A stretch of DNA of 64,000 bases, taken from NCBI GenBank assembly GCA_905199445.1, contig CAJKGK010000011.1:27164-91163 (forward strand). Direction: 5' to 3'. Made by a program: the position numbers and the translations under genes. Source of the DNA: an uncultured Lachnospiraceae bacterium (GTDB lineage: Bacteria; Bacillota; Clostridia; Lachnospirales; Lachnospiraceae). The stretch's first letter is position 1. Every line of letters starts with the position of its first letter. Below the pieces are notes generated by a model. The model was not told the origin of the DNA. It worked only from the letters and a program-made list of their open reading frames with translations, and did not search any database. This document shows, piece after piece, positions 52,201 to 61,038 of this stretch.

Positions 52201-53157
52201 TTATTCATCACTTGGGTTTAACTGAAGTCCAAGTTCCTTAAGTTTGGCAAGGACTTCTTCTAATGACTTACGTCCAAGATTTCTGACTTTCATCATATCT
52301 TCAGCAGTTCTGTTTGTCAACTCTTCAACAGTGTTGATGCCTGCTCTCTTGAGACAGTTATAAGAACGAACGGATAATTCCAGCTCGTCAATATTCATCT
52401 CAAGTACTTTTTCTTTTTCATTGTCCTCTTTTTCTACCATAACTTCAGCAGTCTTGGCGTTTTCAGAGAGGTCAATGAACAGATTCAGGTGTTCGCTTAA
52501 TACTTTTGCAGCCAAACTAACAGCTTCGTCCGGTGCCAATGTACCATTCGTGTAAACGTCCAATGTCAGCTTATCAAAGTCAGTGATTTGACCCACACGA
52601 GTATTTTGCACTGTAAGATTTACTCGTTCAACCGGTGTGTAAATGGAGTCTACTGGCAATACACCGATTGGCAAATCTTCTTTTTTGTTCTTATCTGAAC
52701 TTACATAGCCTCTGCCTTTTGTAATTGTCAGCTCCATGTAAAGTCTGCTGTCAGCGCCGCTTAAAGTAGCGATTACCTGTTCAGGATTCAGAATTTCAAT
52801 ATCCGGATCCGTCTGGATATCTGCCGCTGTAACGATGCCTTCACCTTCGAATTCGATATAAGCCACCTTCGGCTCAGATGTTTCACTTGTATTCTTAATT
52901 GCCAGGCTCTTGATGTTCATAATGATCTCAGTAACATCTTCCTTTACGCCAGGAATTGCACTGAACTCATGAACAACGCCGTCAATTTTGACACTGCTGA
53001 CTGCGGCACCCGGTAAAGAAGAAAGCATAATTCTTCTTAAAGAATTACCAAGTGTTATTCCGTAACCTCTTTCCAGAGGCTCTACAACAAAACGTCCGTA
53101 TTTATTATCATCTGAAATCTGTGCAATCTCGATTTTCGGTTTTTCAAAGTCAAACAC
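52201..53157 (-). CDS. rpoA: RNA polymerase alpha subunit
   Basis: 318 residues: assembly domain starting MFDFEKPKIEIAQISD with ERGYGITLGNSLRRIMLSSL, and C-terminal domain with LELSVRSYNCLKRAGINTVE and MMKVRNLGRKSLEEV that contacts UP elements and activators. The start is a GTG at 53157 behind GGAGGGCC. A 148-nt structured spacer separates it from rpsD. Confidence 0.98.
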   Translation of the reverse strand: MFDFEKPKIEIAQISDDNKYGRFVVEPLERGYGITLGNSLRRIMLSSLPGAAVSSVKIDGVVHEFSAIPGVKEDVTEIIMNIKSLAIKNTSETSEPKVAYIEFEGEGIVTAADIQTDPDIEILNPEQVIATLSGADSRLYMELTITKGRGYVSSDKNKKEDLPIGVLPVDSIYTPVERVNLTVQNTRVGQITDFDKLTLDVYTNGTLAPDEAVSLAAKVLSEHLNLFIDLSENAKTAEVMVEKEDNEKEKVLEMNIDELELSVRSYNCLKRAGINTVEELTNRTAEDMMKVRNLGRKSLEEVLAKLKELGLQLNPSDE

Positions 53158-53208
53158 TATAAGGGCCCTCCTTCTTTGGGTTAATGATAATTGAGGGTAT
53201 TAGGGATT

Positions 53209-53294
53209 GCGTGAGCAAAAACAGTGGGGCCGAAAGCACTTTATGAAAGCAAGCTTCCAAAAGTGCCCTGTAAACACCCACACACTGCTCATGC
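53209..53294 (-). other. Structured rpsD-rpoA intercistronic region
   Basis: GCGTGAGCA (53209-53217) pairs with TGCTCATGC (53286-53294), CAGTG (53222-53226) with CACTG (53283-53287, an alternative register sharing two bases), and GCACTTT (53236-53242) with AAAGTGC (53260-53266). No T-tract follows. It is long for a spacer in this operon and may be a regulatory RNA or an RNA processing site. Confidence 0.5.
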
Positions 53295-53305
53295 TTTACG
53301 CGCAT

Positions 53306-53899
53306 TTATTTAGAATACAACTCAACGATAAGCATTTCGTCTACCGGAACATCGATCTGTTCTCTTGTAGGAAGTTCTTTCACAGTACCGGAGAGAGCTT
53401 CCTGATTAGATTCAAGCCATTCCGGAACAAGTCTTGCACCTGCAACTTCAAGAATGTCTTTGTATCTCTGGGATGTTTTGTATTTTTCACGAATTTCAAC
53501 AACATCGCCAGCTTTTACTAAGTAAGAAGGAATATTTACTGTCTTTCCATTAACACTTACATGCTTATGTCCAACGATCTGTCTTGCTTCTTTACGTGTT
53601 CTTGCGAAACCAAGTCTGAAGATTACGTTGTCTAATCTGCTTTCCAGCATGATCATCAGGTTTTCACCAGACTGACCTTTCATACGTTCAGCCTTAGCAA
53701 AGTAATTTCTGAAAGGTTTCTCTAATACACCGTAAATAAATTTTGCTTTCTGTTTTTCCTGAAGCTGCTGACCGTATTCACTCTTTTTACGTGTTCCTCT
53801 AATAGCCTGTCTATTAGATTTTTTATCAACGCCGAGATAAATCGGATCAAGTCCAAGGCTTCTGCATCTTTTTAAAACTGGGACCATATCTCTTGCCAT
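53306..53899 (-). CDS. rpsD: 30S ribosomal protein S4
   Basis: 197 residues with the S4 RNA-binding domain (LDNVIFRLGFARTRKEARQI, VNGKTVNIPSYLVKAGDVV). The N-terminal zinc cysteines seen in some S4 proteins are absent, the zinc-independent form. S4 nucleates 30S assembly and often represses its own operon. It follows rpsK after 17 nt. Confidence 0.97.
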   Translation of the reverse strand: MARDMVPVLKRCRSLGLDPIYLGVDKKSNRQAIRGTRKKSEYGQQLQEKQKAKFIYGVLEKPFRNYFAKAERMKGQSGENLMIMLESRLDNVIFRLGFARTRKEARQIVGHKHVSVNGKTVNIPSYLVKAGDVVEIREKYKTSQRYKDILEVAGARLVPEWLESNQEALSGTVKELPTREQIDVPVDEMLIVELYSK

Positions 53900-53916
53900 A
53901 TCTAACTAACCTCCTA

Positions 53917-54312
53917 TTAGACTCTTCTACGTTTTGGTGGGCGGCATCCATTATGAGGAACCGGAGTAACGTCTCTGATACTTGTCACTTCAATACCGCA
54001 TGCCTGAAGGGCACGGATTGCTGCTTCACGTCCTGAACCAGGACCTTTAACCATAACTTCAACTGATTTTAAACCATGTGGTAAAGCTGCTTTAGCTGCT
54101 GTTTCAGCGGCCATCTGTGCAGCATATGGAGTGGATTTTCTGGAACCACGGAATCCCAGTCCACCAGCACTTGCCCATGATAAAGCATTGCCTTCTGAAT
54201 CTGTAAGTGTAACAATTGTATTGTTAAAAGATGACTGAATATGAGCCTGACCGCGTTCGACGTTTTTCTTTACACGTCTTTTAGTCACTTTTTTTGTCAC
54301 TTTCTTAGCCAT
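53917..54312 (-). CDS. rpsK: 30S ribosomal protein S11
   Basis: 131 residues; GQAHIQSSFNNTIVTLTDSE and the C-terminal VTPVPHNGCRPPKRRRV are S11 hallmarks. It forms part of the 30S platform. A short spacer and GGAGG separate it from rpsM. Confidence 0.97.
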   Translation of the reverse strand: MAKKVTKKVTKRRVKKNVERGQAHIQSSFNNTIVTLTDSEGNALSWASAGGLGFRGSRKSTPYAAQMAAETAAKAALPHGLKSVEVMVKGPGSGREAAIRALQACGIEVTSIRDVTPVPHNGCRPPKRRRV

Positions 54313-54341
54313 TGACCAAAACCTCCTGTTAGAATGTTATA

Positions 54342-54710
54342 TTACTTCTTCTTATTTGCTACTGTTCTCTTAGGACCTTTTCTTGTTCTTGCATTTGTCT
54401 TTGTCTTCTGACCACGAACTGGAAGGCCTTTTCTGTGTCTGATTCCTCTATAACATCCGATTTCCTGAAGTCTCTTAATATTCATTGCGATTTCACGACG
54501 TAAATCACCTTCAACTACCTGAGACGCATCAATAATATCACGGATTCTGGCAACTTCTTCGTCAGTTAAGTCTCTGACACGAGTATCTGGATTAACGTTT
54601 GCTTCCTTAAGGATACGATTGGAACTTACTCTACCGATACCATAGATGTAAGTAAGACCGATTTCAACACGCTTTTCTCTTGGTAAATCTACACCACTGA
54701 TACGAGCCAT
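54342..54710 (-). CDS. rpsM: 30S ribosomal protein S13
   Basis: 122 residues from the ATG at 54710 (GGAGGTGTAATTAC upstream), beginning MARISGVDLPREKRVEIGLT and ending in the basic tail RKGPKRTVANKKK that reaches the P-site tRNA. A longer frame runs into the leader and is not family-like. It is preceded by an unusually long 388-nt spacer after rpmJ. Confidence 0.97.
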   Translation of the reverse strand: MARISGVDLPREKRVEIGLTYIYGIGRVSSNRILKEANVNPDTRVRDLTDEEVARIRDIIDASQVVEGDLRREIAMNIKRLQEIGCYRGIRHRKGLPVRGQKTKTNARTRKGPKRTVANKKK

Positions 54711-55098
54711 GTAATTACACCTCCACTGGTTATTTCTAGTTCTTTTATGAATCGCAGCCGTATAACACATATGCATGCAGTGCATATGCGGTGAAATGCT
54801 TATACAGTTTTAGATTCATATTCTGATATTCTGTTTCATATGATAATTTAGGACTATAAGCTTACTATGTAAAACTTATAGGAGTCTGTGCAAATGCTAA
54901 TCCTTTGCACAAATAATGGCAGGAAGCAGCACTGTGCCCCTGCTTATATCGCTTTGTCCATCCGGTGGGAATATCACCGAACTTTCATCACGTATATTAC
55001 AAAGTGATTCAACACCGCCTGGCGTTTCATCACTGCAGCCGCATAAAAATTTTAATGACGTTGTCATTAAAAAGACAACACACAGGAAGCAGTGCCAA
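54711..55098 (-). promoter_or_regulatory. 388-nt structured spacer between rpmJ and rpsM
   Basis: No gene is supported here. Read on the minus strand it holds a terminator-like hairpin just after rpmJ (55045-55072), the inverted repeat TGTGCAAA/TTTGCACA near 54890-54916, a CTATAAG/CTTATAG hairpin near 54853-54887, a palindrome-rich GCATATGCA stretch near 54770-54790, and CGGCTGCGATTCATA shortly before the rpsM start. It looks like a regulated leader, possibly with its own promoter. Confidence 0.5.
55045..55072 (-). terminator. Terminator or attenuator after rpmJ
   Basis: TTTTAATGAC (55050-55059) pairs exactly with GTCATTAAAA (55063-55072) around a 3-nt loop, followed on the minus strand by TTTTTATG. 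AT-rich, so probably partial. Confidence 0.65.
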
Positions 55099-55212
55099 TT
55101 AGCCCTGTCTCTGTTTGTGTTTAGGATTCTCACAGATCACGCGAATACTGCCTTTTCTTTTAATGATTTTGCATTTTTCGCAAATCGGTTTCACTGATGA
55201 TCTAACCTTCAC
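55099..55212 (-). CDS. rpmJ: 50S ribosomal protein L36
   Basis: 37 residues, read directly from the sequence: a GTG start at 55212 behind AAGGAGAG, then KVRSSVKPICEKCKIIKRKG and an end in KHKQRQG. Cys11, Cys14, Cys27 and His32 form the zinc site of the classic L36 type. The usual place between infA and rpsM confirms it. Confidence 0.97.
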   Translation of the reverse strand: MKVRSSVKPICEKCKIIKRKGSIRVICENPKHKQRQG

Positions 55213-55300
55213 AACAAATCTCTCCTTTCAAAACGTCCGCTCTATATTATAGCACCATATTTTGGAATGTGTCAAGCAATAATTTATTTATTTTTTGTTT

Positions 55301-55519
55301 TTATTTATCTCTCCAAATAATTCTACCTTTTGTTAAATCATACGGAGATAATTCAATTGTTACTTTATCGCCTGGTAAAATTTTAATAAAATTCATACGT
55401 AATTTACCGCTGATGTGAGCCAATACCCTATGGCCGTTTTCCAGCTCTACCTGGAACATGGCATTCGGGAGTTTTTCCACAACAACACCTTCTACTTCAA
55501 TCACATCTGTCTTTGACAT
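55301..55519 (-). CDS. infA: Translation initiation factor IF-1
   Basis: 72 residues, an S1-like OB fold: VIEVEGVVVEKLPNAMFQVE, GHRVLAHISGKLRMNFIKI and LTKGRIIWRDK. It occupies the 30S A site during initiation. AGGAGG precedes the ATG; rpmJ follows after 88 nt. Confidence 0.98.
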   Translation of the reverse strand: MSKTDVIEVEGVVVEKLPNAMFQVELENGHRVLAHISGKLRMNFIKILPGDKVTIELSPYDLTKGRIIWRDK

Positions 55520-55530
55520 CTTTCTTCCTC

Positions 55531-55809
55531 CTACATCTGATTCTTTGATTCATAAAGCTTTATGGCTTTTTCGATCATTCCATCAGGCACCGGTGTGCCG
55601 GATGCAATGCATTTTCCCAGTTCTTCATTTATACAATGAATAGGCTGAACATGTCTGACGTTTTTTCGTTTTGGTGTACATACACCTTTTTTGCTTCCAT
55701 CCGACAGCCAGACACACCCCTTCCCAAATCCGGTGACAATATACAGCTTTCCCCGATCCCTTCCGGCTTTGGATGTGACAAACTGTCCGTAAACTAAATT
55801 CTGATTCAT
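55531..55809 (-). CDS. KOW-domain RNA-binding protein (L14e-like)
   Basis: 92 residues from the second of two adjacent ATGs, with AGGTG upstream; a GTG overlapping the map stop (TAGTG) would add five residues. The N-terminal KOW motif (LVYGQFVTSKAGRDRGKLYI) is that of RNA-binding ribosomal proteins. It is found between map and infA in many Clostridia. Function is unproven; a ribosome-associated role is likely. Confidence 0.85.
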   Translation of the reverse strand: MNQNLVYGQFVTSKAGRDRGKLYIVTGFGKGCVWLSDGSKKGVCTPKRKNVRHVQPIHCINEELGKCIASGTPVPDGMIEKAIKLYESKNQM

Positions 55810-55823
55810 CATTTCACCTGACA

Positions 55824-56579
55824 CTACTTTAATAATGTAAGAATCTCACAGCCGTCTTTTGTAATCAGAACCGTATTCTCATAATGAGCGGAAAGGGAGC
55901 CGTCTTTTGTCACAACAGTCCAGTCGTCATCCATCCATTCAACTTCCCAGCGTCCCGCATTCACCATAGGTTCAATGGCCAATGTCATTCCGGCCTGAAG
56001 CCGCAGACCTCTGCCCCGCTGTCTGAAATTTGGAATTTGAGGATCTTCGTGAAGCTTTGTGCCAATGCCATGACCTACAAGATCACGCACAACCGAATAG
56101 CCATTAGCCTCCACATAATCCTGAATGGCTCCGGAAATCTCATATAAATGATTACCTTCTTTTGCCAGCTTTATACCTTCAAAAAAACTTTGCTGTGTCA
56201 CATCAATAAGGCGCCTGGCCTGAGGTGAGATCTCACCTACAGCCCATGTACGTGCAGCATCCGAATGCATACCTTTGTAAATCAGCCCCGCATCCAGACT
56301 TACAATATCTCCTTCTTTAAGAAAATGTTTCTTCGACGGAATACCATGGACAACCTCATTATTGACGGAAACACAGATCGATGCCGGATAACCGTTATAA
56401 TTTTTAAAGTTGGGTATACACTTAAAATCACGTATGATTGTCTCACCCAGTCTGTCGATCTCCATTGTTGTCATACCGGGCTTTATTGCCTTATGCAGTT
56501 CCTCATGCATTATCGCCAGAAGCCTTCCGGCCTCACGCATAAGTTCAATCTGCCCTTCAGACTTAATTGTCACTGACAT
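55824..56579 (-). CDS. map: Type I methionine aminopeptidase
   Basis: 251 residues. Metal-binding residues lie in SLDAGLIYKGMHSDAARTWA, VGHGIGTKLHEDP and MTLAIEPMV. It removes the initiator methionine from nascent proteins. The start overlaps the end of adk by 17 nt; GGAG lies 8 nt upstream. Confidence 0.97.
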   Translation of the reverse strand: MSVTIKSEGQIELMREAGRLLAIMHEELHKAIKPGMTTMEIDRLGETIIRDFKCIPNFKNYNGYPASICVSVNNEVVHGIPSKKHFLKEGDIVSLDAGLIYKGMHSDAARTWAVGEISPQARRLIDVTQQSFFEGIKLAKEGNHLYEISGAIQDYVEANGYSVVRDLVGHGIGTKLHEDPQIPNFRQRGRGLRLQAGMTLAIEPMVNAGRWEVEWMDDDWTVVTKDGSLSAHYENTVLITKDGCEILTLLK

Positions 56580-57228
56580 GTTCGTGAACTCCTAATACTT
56601 TCAGGACATCTTCAAAAACTTCGTCCATAGATTTTGTACCATCAACTTCTACAAGAATACCTTCTGCCTTATAGTAATCAATCAATGGCTGTGTCTGTTT
56701 GTGATAAACATCCAGACGATTCTTCACGGTTTCTGGTTGATCATCATCTCTGAGAATGAGCTTTTCGCCGCATGTATCGCAAACACCGTCAACCTTTGTA
56801 GGATTGTACACCAGATGGTATGTGGCACCACATCCGACACATGCACGGCGTCCAGACATTCTGCTGATTATATTTTCATCAGGGACTTCAATATTAATTG
56901 CATAGTCCATCTTTTGGCCAATCGCATTCAGGGCATCTGTCAAAGCCTGTGCCTGAGGAATCGTCCTCGGGAAGCCGTCCAGGATATACCCTTTTTCACA
57001 GTCAGATTGTTGAATTCTATCAACAACGAGATCACAGACCAGTTCATCCGGAACCAGAAGTCCCTTGTCCATATACGCTTTTGCCTTGGCACCAAGTTCT
57101 GTACCGTTTTTGATGTTGGCTCTGAAAATATCTCCAGTTGATATATGTGGAACCTTGCATACATCTGCAATTTTCTTGGCCTGAGTGCCTTTTCCTGCAC
57201 CAGGAGCACCTAACATAATTATTTTCAT
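56563..57228 (-). CDS. adk: Adenylate kinase with zinc-type LID
   Basis: 221 residues. P-loop GAPGAGKGTQ (7-16), NMP-binding STGDIFRANI, and a LID carrying four cysteines (CVGCGATYH and CDTCG), the zinc form of Gram-positive enzymes. It balances AMP, ADP and ATP. A consensus promoter lies upstream, so adk opens the operon that runs to rplQ. TGGAGG precedes the ATG. Confidence 0.98.
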   Translation of the reverse strand: MKIIMLGAPGAGKGTQAKKIADVCKVPHISTGDIFRANIKNGTELGAKAKAYMDKGLLVPDELVCDLVVDRIQQSDCEKGYILDGFPRTIPQAQALTDALNAIGQKMDYAINIEVPDENIISRMSGRRACVGCGATYHLVYNPTKVDGVCDTCGEKLILRDDDQPETVKNRLDVYHKQTQPLIDYYKAEGILVEVDGTKSMDEVFEDVLKVLGVHEHVSDN

Positions 57229-57303
57229 AATTATCCTCCAATCATATGTCCAACAATTGTTCCCTGAACCATAAATCGATTAAAATTCATGACTCACGCT
57301 AAT

Positions 57304-57332
57304 ATTATAGTATAAAACCCCCACCTAAGCAA
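57304..57332 (-). promoter_or_regulatory. Promoter of the adk-map-infA-rpoA-rplQ operon
   Basis: TTGCTT (57327-57332), 17 nt, TATAAT (57304-57309) on the minus strand, 76 nt upstream of the adk start and downstream of the secY terminator. Confidence 0.8.
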
Positions 57333-57373
57333 TCCTAAAAAAACATTTTTTTCAACTATTCAGCCATGCGCCA

Positions 57374-57427
57374 CCATATATCCGGTATCCGACACAAGCT
57401 TGTTTGCAGAGGATATTGGATATATGG
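57374..57427. repeat. 17-bp inverted repeat between secY and adk
   Basis: CCATATATCCGGTATCC (57374-57390) and GGATATTGGATATATGG (57411-57427) pair along 17 positions with two wobbles, around a 20-nt loop containing AAGCTT. No T-tract follows. The 317-nt spacer 57229-57545 otherwise holds only the secY terminator and the adk promoter. Confidence 0.8.
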
Positions 57428-57449
57428 CACAAACTTCATCCTTCATTGC

Positions 57450-57509
57450 AAAAAAAGAAAGGGAATGAACTTCGCCGGTTGTACCCGCATCGAATTTCAT
57501 TCTCTTTCT
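57450..57509 (-). terminator. Terminator of the S10-spc operon after secY
   Basis: AGAAAGGGAATGAA (57456-57469) pairs with TTCATTCTCTTTCT (57496-57509) with one mismatch; on the minus strand CTTTTTTTGC follows. Confidence 0.8.
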
Positions 57510-57545
57510 GTATTTTTATATTATAACCGTCTCATCAGTCCCAAA

Positions 57546-58871
57546 TCAGTCGTTTAAGAAGCCTTTATAATGACGAACAAGCATCATGGATTCAATCTGC
57601 TTCATTGTCTCAAGAACAACGCCCACGATAATGATCAGGGATGTTCCGCCGAAGGAAACATTAGCGCCAAAAATACCGTTAAAAATAAACGGAATCACAG
57701 CAACAATGATCAGTCCTACGGCGCCGATGAAAATAATATTATTTAAAATTTTAGTCAGATACTCAACTGTGGGTTTCCCCGGACGAATACCTGGAATAAA
57801 GCCGCCTTGTTTTTTCATGTTATCTGCAATTTCAAGAGGATTGAAAGTTACAGATGTATAGAAATATGCAAAGAATATAACAAGCACAATATAAACAAGA
57901 AGACCGATTGTATACCATGGTGTAGATGGTACACACCAGTTATTACTGTTGAGTCCCCGTAAAATATGTCCCCACACACCTTCTGGCGTCTTGCCAATAA
58001 AATTAACGATAATTCCTGGAAGCGTCATAATGGATGAGGCAAAAATAATCGGAATAACACCAGCGGTGTTCACCTTCAAAGGAATACTGGAAGACTGGCC
58101 GCCAACCATTTTCCTACCAACGACCTTTTTAGAATACTGAACCGGAATCCTGCGTTCGCCGCCCTGAAGATAAACAACAAGAACAACAACGGCAATGATT
58201 ACCGCCGCAATAATAATTACAGCAAGGCCGCCTGTAACAATATTGCTGGCACCGGCAACAAACTGATCGGAAAGTGTCATCAGATCCAGAGGTATTCTTG
58301 AAACAATGTTGAATAACAGGACCATAGATATACCGTTTCCGATACCTTTGACCGTAATCTGTTCACCGATCCACATAAGGAAAGATGAACCTGCTGTCAT
58401 GGAAATCACAACAACAATCACACCCAAAGCATTATCATACATCAAATATCCACTTCTTAAGAAAGCGATACCAAGAGCCAAACTTTCAATGATTGCCAGT
58501 CCGACTGTCACATAACGCGTAATCTCGCGAATTTTTTTGCGGCCGTCTTCGCCGTCCTTCTGCATTTCTTCCAGCTTTGGAATAGCAATTGTCAGCAACT
58601 GCATGATAATTGATGATGTAATATAAGGGGTAATACTCAATGCAAACAGAGACATTCTGGTAAATGAGCCTCCGGTCATAGCATTGAATAAATCCAGGGC
58701 TCCGCCTGTATTTGCACTCTGCTGTGCAAACCAGGCGGCAAAAACGCTACTGTTTACTCCAGGAGTCGGAATCTGAGCACCTAGTCTGACAATAACGAGC
58801 ATTCCAAAAGTAAAGAGTACTCTTGTCCGAATATCTTTAATTTTGAAAGCGTTTCTTAATGTTGCCAGCAT
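57546..58871 (-). CDS. secY: Protein translocase subunit SecY
   Basis: 441 residues with ten membrane segments; TRVLFTFGMLVIVRLGAQIP, plug-region TGGSFTRMSLFALSITPYIT and the C-terminal GTSLIIIVGVVLETMKQIES are SecY signatures. It forms the Sec channel in the membrane. The ATG overlaps the rplO stop (TAATG). It ends the spc operon. Confidence 0.98.
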   Translation of the reverse strand: MLATLRNAFKIKDIRTRVLFTFGMLVIVRLGAQIPTPGVNSSVFAAWFAQQSANTGGALDLFNAMTGGSFTRMSLFALSITPYITSSIIMQLLTIAIPKLEEMQKDGEDGRKKIREITRYVTVGLAIIESLALGIAFLRSGYLMYDNALGVIVVVISMTAGSSFLMWIGEQITVKGIGNGISMVLLFNIVSRIPLDLMTLSDQFVAGASNIVTGGLAVIIIAAVIIAVVVLVVYLQGGERRIPVQYSKKVVGRKMVGGQSSSIPLKVNTAGVIPIIFASSIMTLPGIIVNFIGKTPEGVWGHILRGLNSNNWCVPSTPWYTIGLLVYIVLVIFFAYFYTSVTFNPLEIADNMKKQGGFIPGIRPGKPTVEYLTKILNNIIFIGAVGLIIVAVIPFIFNGIFGANVSFGGTSLIIIVGVVLETMKQIESMMLVRHYKGFLND

Positions 58872-59311
58872 TAGATCACCTCAACTGTTCCACCGAGAGC
58901 CTGAATTTTTTCCTGAGCACCTGCACTGAAAGCATTTGCTTTCACAGTTAATTTTTTTGTAAGTTCGCCGTTTCCAAGGATCTTAACACCGTCTTTTGGA
59001 TTCTTAACGATTCCAGATTCCAGTAAAGATTCAATGGTTACAACAGCGCCGTCTTCAAATTTGTTTAATGCACTTACGTTAATTCCAACGATTTCCAAAG
59101 AATTTCTGTTTGTGAAACCTCTCTTAGGAATACGTCTATATAAAGGCATCTGGCCACCTTCGAAACCTGGTCTTGGTGCTCCGGAACGAGCCTTCTGACC
59201 TTTATGACCTTTACCTGCTGTCTTTCCGTTTCCTGAACCATGTCCACGGCCTCTTCTGAAATTATCACTGTGCTTTGAGCCAGCTGCTGGGCTTAACTCT
59301 GATAAATTCAT
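58871..59311 (-). CDS. rplO: 50S ribosomal protein L15
   Basis: 146 residues; glycine-rich N-terminus (GRGHGSGNGKTAGKGHKGQK) that penetrates 23S rRNA, and MPLYRRIPKRGFTNRN. Coupled to secY by TAATG. Confidence 0.98.
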   Translation of the reverse strand: MNLSELSPAAGSKHSDNFRRGRGHGSGNGKTAGKGHKGQKARSGAPRPGFEGGQMPLYRRIPKRGFTNRNSLEIVGINVSALNKFEDGAVVTIESLLESGIVKNPKDGVKILGNGELTKKLTVKANAFSAGAQEKIQALGGTVEVI

Positions 59312-59342
59312 GTCTGCACCTCCTTACTTTAATATCGGTAAA

Positions 59343-59525
59343 TTAAGCTTCTTCAACTTTAACCAGGTGTTTAACCTGCTTTACCATACCTTTTACTGCG
59401 TCATTGTTTGGCATTTCCACTGTCTGATGAAGTTTCTTAAGACCAAGAGCTTCAACTGTTTTCTTATGTTTAGGAATTGCACCGATTGTAGACTTCACTA
59501 AAGTAATTTTTACTTTATCTGCCAT
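59343..59525 (-). CDS. rpmD: 50S ribosomal protein L30
   Basis: 60 residues; KITLVKSTIGAIPKHKKTVE and LGLKKLHQTVEMPNNDAVKG match L30. GGAGG precedes the ATG; normal spc-operon position. Confidence 0.97.
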   Translation of the reverse strand: MADKVKITLVKSTIGAIPKHKKTVEALGLKKLHQTVEMPNNDAVKGMVKQVKHLVKVEEA

Positions 59526-59542
59526 TTGAATATGCCTCCTTC

Positions 59543-60052
59543 TTAACCTAAGATTTCTTCAACAGATTTGCCGCGCTTTTTAGCTACTTCTTCAGGAGTT
59601 GTCAGATTTGCAAGACCTTCGATTGTAGCAAGTACAACGTTCTGCTTGTTACGTGATCCAAGTGTTTTTGTACGAATATTCTTGTAACCTGCAAGTTCAA
59701 GAACGGCACGGGCAGGACCACCGGCGATGATACCAGTACCCTGTGGAGATCTCTTTAATAAAAGGGATGCGCTTCCGAACTTTCCAAGGTTATCATGTGT
59801 AATGGAACCATTTTCATCTAATGGTACTTCAATCAGCTTTTTGATTGCATCTTCTTTGCCTTTGCGGATAGCTTCAGGAATTTCAGTAGCTTTTCCTAAG
59901 CCAGCGCCAACATGTCCGTTGCCATCACCTACGACAACTAAAGCTGCGAAACGGAAGTTACGTCCACCCTTTACAACCTTAGTTACACGCTTGATTGATA
60001 CTACTTTTTCTGTTAATTCTAATTGACTAGCATCAATGATTGTACGTTTCAT
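59543..60052 (-). CDS. rpsE: 30S ribosomal protein S5
   Basis: 169 residues with double-stranded RNA-binding fold (LTEKVVSIKRVTKVVKGGRN, FAALVVVGDGNGHVG) and C-terminal SPQGTGIIAGGPARAVLELA. It acts in decoding accuracy on the 30S. Confidence 0.98.
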   Translation of the reverse strand: MKRTIIDASQLELTEKVVSIKRVTKVVKGGRNFRFAALVVVGDGNGHVGAGLGKATEIPEAIRKGKEDAIKKLIEVPLDENGSITHDNLGKFGSASLLLKRSPQGTGIIAGGPARAVLELAGYKNIRTKTLGSRNKQNVVLATIEGLANLTTPEEVAKKRGKSVEEILG

Positions 60053-60068
60053 GTGTTTTCCTCCTTGC

Positions 60069-60437
60069 TTAGAATTGTAAGCCAGCTTCTCTAGCAGCTT
60101 CTGCTAAAGCCTGAATCTTACCCTGATAAATAAATCCGCCTCTATCGAATACAACTGCTGTAATACCCTTATCCAGAGCTTTTTTAGCGATTGCTGTACC
60201 AACAGCAGCTGCTGCTGCAACATCATTTGTTTTTTCAAGGCTTTCCTTGATTTCTTTTTCCATGGTTGAAGCAGCTACCAATGTATTTCCAACGGTATCA
60301 TCGATGATCTGAGCGTAAATATGATTATTACTTCTAAACACAGCTAAACGAGGACGTTCCGATGTGCCAGCCAAATGATGACGTAAGCGTCTATGTTTAT
60401 TTTCACGAATTTTGCTTCTTGACTCTTTGCTAACCAT
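60069..60437 (-). CDS. rplR: 50S ribosomal protein L18
   Basis: 122 residues from the ATG at 60437 with GGAGTGAATAG upstream. RHHLAGTSERPRLAVFRSNN and FDRGGFIYQGKIQALAEAAR are L18 signatures; it binds 5S rRNA. Confidence 0.97.
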   Translation of the reverse strand: MVSKESRSKIRENKHRRLRHHLAGTSERPRLAVFRSNNHIYAQIIDDTVGNTLVAASTMEKEIKESLEKTNDVAAAAAVGTAIAKKALDKGITAVVFDRGGFIYQGKIQALAEAAREAGLQF

Positions 60438-60454
60438 TCTATTCACTCCTTTAC

Positions 60455-60997
60455 TTATTTCTTACCAGTTTTACCAACTTTACGTCTGATAACCTCATCA
60501 GCGTACTTAATACCCTTGCCCTTGTAAGGTTCTGGTCTTCTCTTATCTCTGATCTCTGCTGCGTACTGACCAACTTTTTCTTTATCAATACCGGAAACAG
60601 TGATCTTATTCTGACCATCAAGTGTCGTTGTAACGCCTTCTGGGTCTACCATTTCTACAGGATGTGAATAGCCTAAAGATAAAACTAATTTATTGCCCTG
60701 TTTCTGAGCTCTGTAACCTACACCGTTAACTTCAAGAACTTTAGTGTAACCGGCTGTTACACCAACAACCATGTTGTTGATCAGAGTTCTTGTAAGACCG
60801 TGTAAGGATTTCATTTTCTTTAAATCATTAGGTCTTGTAACAACAACGTGTCCATCTTCAATTTTGATGTCCATTTCAGAAGGTAATACTCTTTCAAGTG
60901 TTCCCTTAGGACCTTTTACAGTCACTTTATTATTTTCTGCTATATCCACAGTTACACCTGCAGGGATAGCGATTGGCATTCTTCCTATACGTGACAT
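60455..60997 (-). CDS. rplF: 50S ribosomal protein L6
   Basis: 180 residues from the ATG at 60997 (GGAGG upstream), beginning SRIGRMPIAIPAGVTVDIAE and ending with RRPEPYKGKGIKYADEVIRR. The longer frame into the leader is not family-like. It follows rpsH after a structured 137-nt spacer. Confidence 0.98.
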   Translation of the reverse strand: MSRIGRMPIAIPAGVTVDIAENNKVTVKGPKGTLERVLPSEMDIKIEDGHVVVTRPNDLKKMKSLHGLTRTLINNMVVGVTAGYTKVLEVNGVGYRAQKQGNKLVLSLGYSHPVEMVDPEGVTTTLDGQNKITVSGIDKEKVGQYAAEIRDKRRPEPYKGKGIKYADEVIRRKVGKTGKK

Positions 60998-61038
60998 GCC
61001 CGTACCTCCATTTTCTTTATAATAATCTATGATCGCAG

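Noticed and set aside
54897..55133. 78-residue minus-strand frame in the rpmJ-rpsM spacer
   Set aside because: It overlaps the clear rpmJ gene in another frame and lacks a ribosome binding site.
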